Positions 6,537-6,677 of a DNA stretch of 6,677 bases are shown piece after piece. The stretch's first letter is position 1. Each line of letters begins with the position of its first letter. The translations under genes were made by a program, and so were the position numbers. Under the pieces are notes generated by a model that was given only the letters and a program-made list of their open reading frames with translations, did no database searches and had not been told where the DNA came from. Source of the stretch: Ruminiclostridium sp. (GTDB lineage: Bacteria; Bacillota; Clostridia; DSM-8532); NCBI GenBank assembly GCA_003535195.1, contig DOHN01000015.1, forward strand, positions 17,339-24,015, given 5' to 3'.

Positions 6537-6657
6537 CACAAATAGGTATGAAAAAATGGTGTGCGACTTTCACCACTGGGTATCTAATAAACTGAGGAGA
6601 GCAGATATACTACAAAGCACGGTGAGGTGAGTCGTAGATTGCTTCTTAGTTTAAAAC

Positions 6658-6673
6658 AGTATAATAATTAGTG
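6658..6673 (-). promoter_or_regulatory. Candidate -10 element overlapped by PerR-box-like palindrome
   Basis: On the minus strand, CACTAATTATTATAC (6673-6659) matches 10 of the 14 defined positions of the PerR consensus TTATAATNATTATAA. It overlaps TATACT (6663-6658), a five-of-six match to the -10 consensus. Its -35 partner would lie beyond the window edge. If used, the leader before desulfoferrodoxin would be about 145 bases. PerR control of superoxide reductase and ferritin genes is known in Firmicutes, so the context fits. The site is AT-rich and could be chance. Confidence 0.3.
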
Positions 6674-6677
6674 TAAG

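Noticed and set aside
6505..6576. Longer desulfoferrodoxin from GTG at 6576 or ATG at 6516
   Set aside because: The extra residues match nothing in the family, and the ATG at 6516 overlaps the GGAG that serves the start at 6504. Metal-ligand numbering fits the known enzymes only with 6504.

Overview
The window looks like chromosomal DNA of an anaerobic, low-to-medium GC bacterium, most likely a member of the Clostridia. The grounds are strong GGAG/AGGAGG ribosome binding sites, short intergenic gaps, a two-iron superoxide reductase (typical of anaerobes) and a bacterial ferritin. A spirochaete with similar base composition cannot be excluded from sequence alone. No insertion sequence, integrase, CRISPR array, tRNA or rRNA was seen.

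Bases 66-4709 form a plus-strand cluster of four genes that reads as one operon. The first two are a fused two-domain ABC permease of the ferric/2-aminoethylphosphonate/sugar-phosphate (Fbp/Afu/Phn) class and its ATPase with a C-terminal TOBE-like region. They are followed by a PfkB/ribokinase-fold kinase with an unusual active-site motif (GRGD in place of GAGD) and a cytoplasmic metallo-beta-lactamase-fold hydrolase resembling the hydrolase domain of ComEC. The kinase and hydrolase genes overlap by 14 bases. The substrate-binding protein that should feed the transporter is not in the window and may lie just upstream. A kinase and a phosphoesterase-like hydrolase tied to an importer fit uptake and processing of a small organic, perhaps phosphorylated, compound better than plain iron uptake. 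That reading is inference.

Bases 4717-5319 (minus strand) encode a 3-methyladenine DNA glycosylase II (AlkA-like, HhH-GPD). It converges on the operon with only 7 bases between the stop codons and has its own candidate promoter. The 239-base gap 5320-5558 holds that promoter, a possible 22-codon plus-strand micro-ORF and a long hairpin terminator that could work in both directions.

Bases 5559-6504 (minus strand) are a two-gene oxidative-stress/iron operon: desulfoferrodoxin (two-iron superoxide reductase) followed 22 bases later by ferritin. All metal ligands of both proteins are present. Upstream of it, 6505-6677 holds no convincing gene. It contains a GC-rich hairpin next to the ribosome binding site and, at the window edge, a candidate -10 element overlapped by a PerR-box-like palindrome, which would suit peroxide/iron control of this operon.
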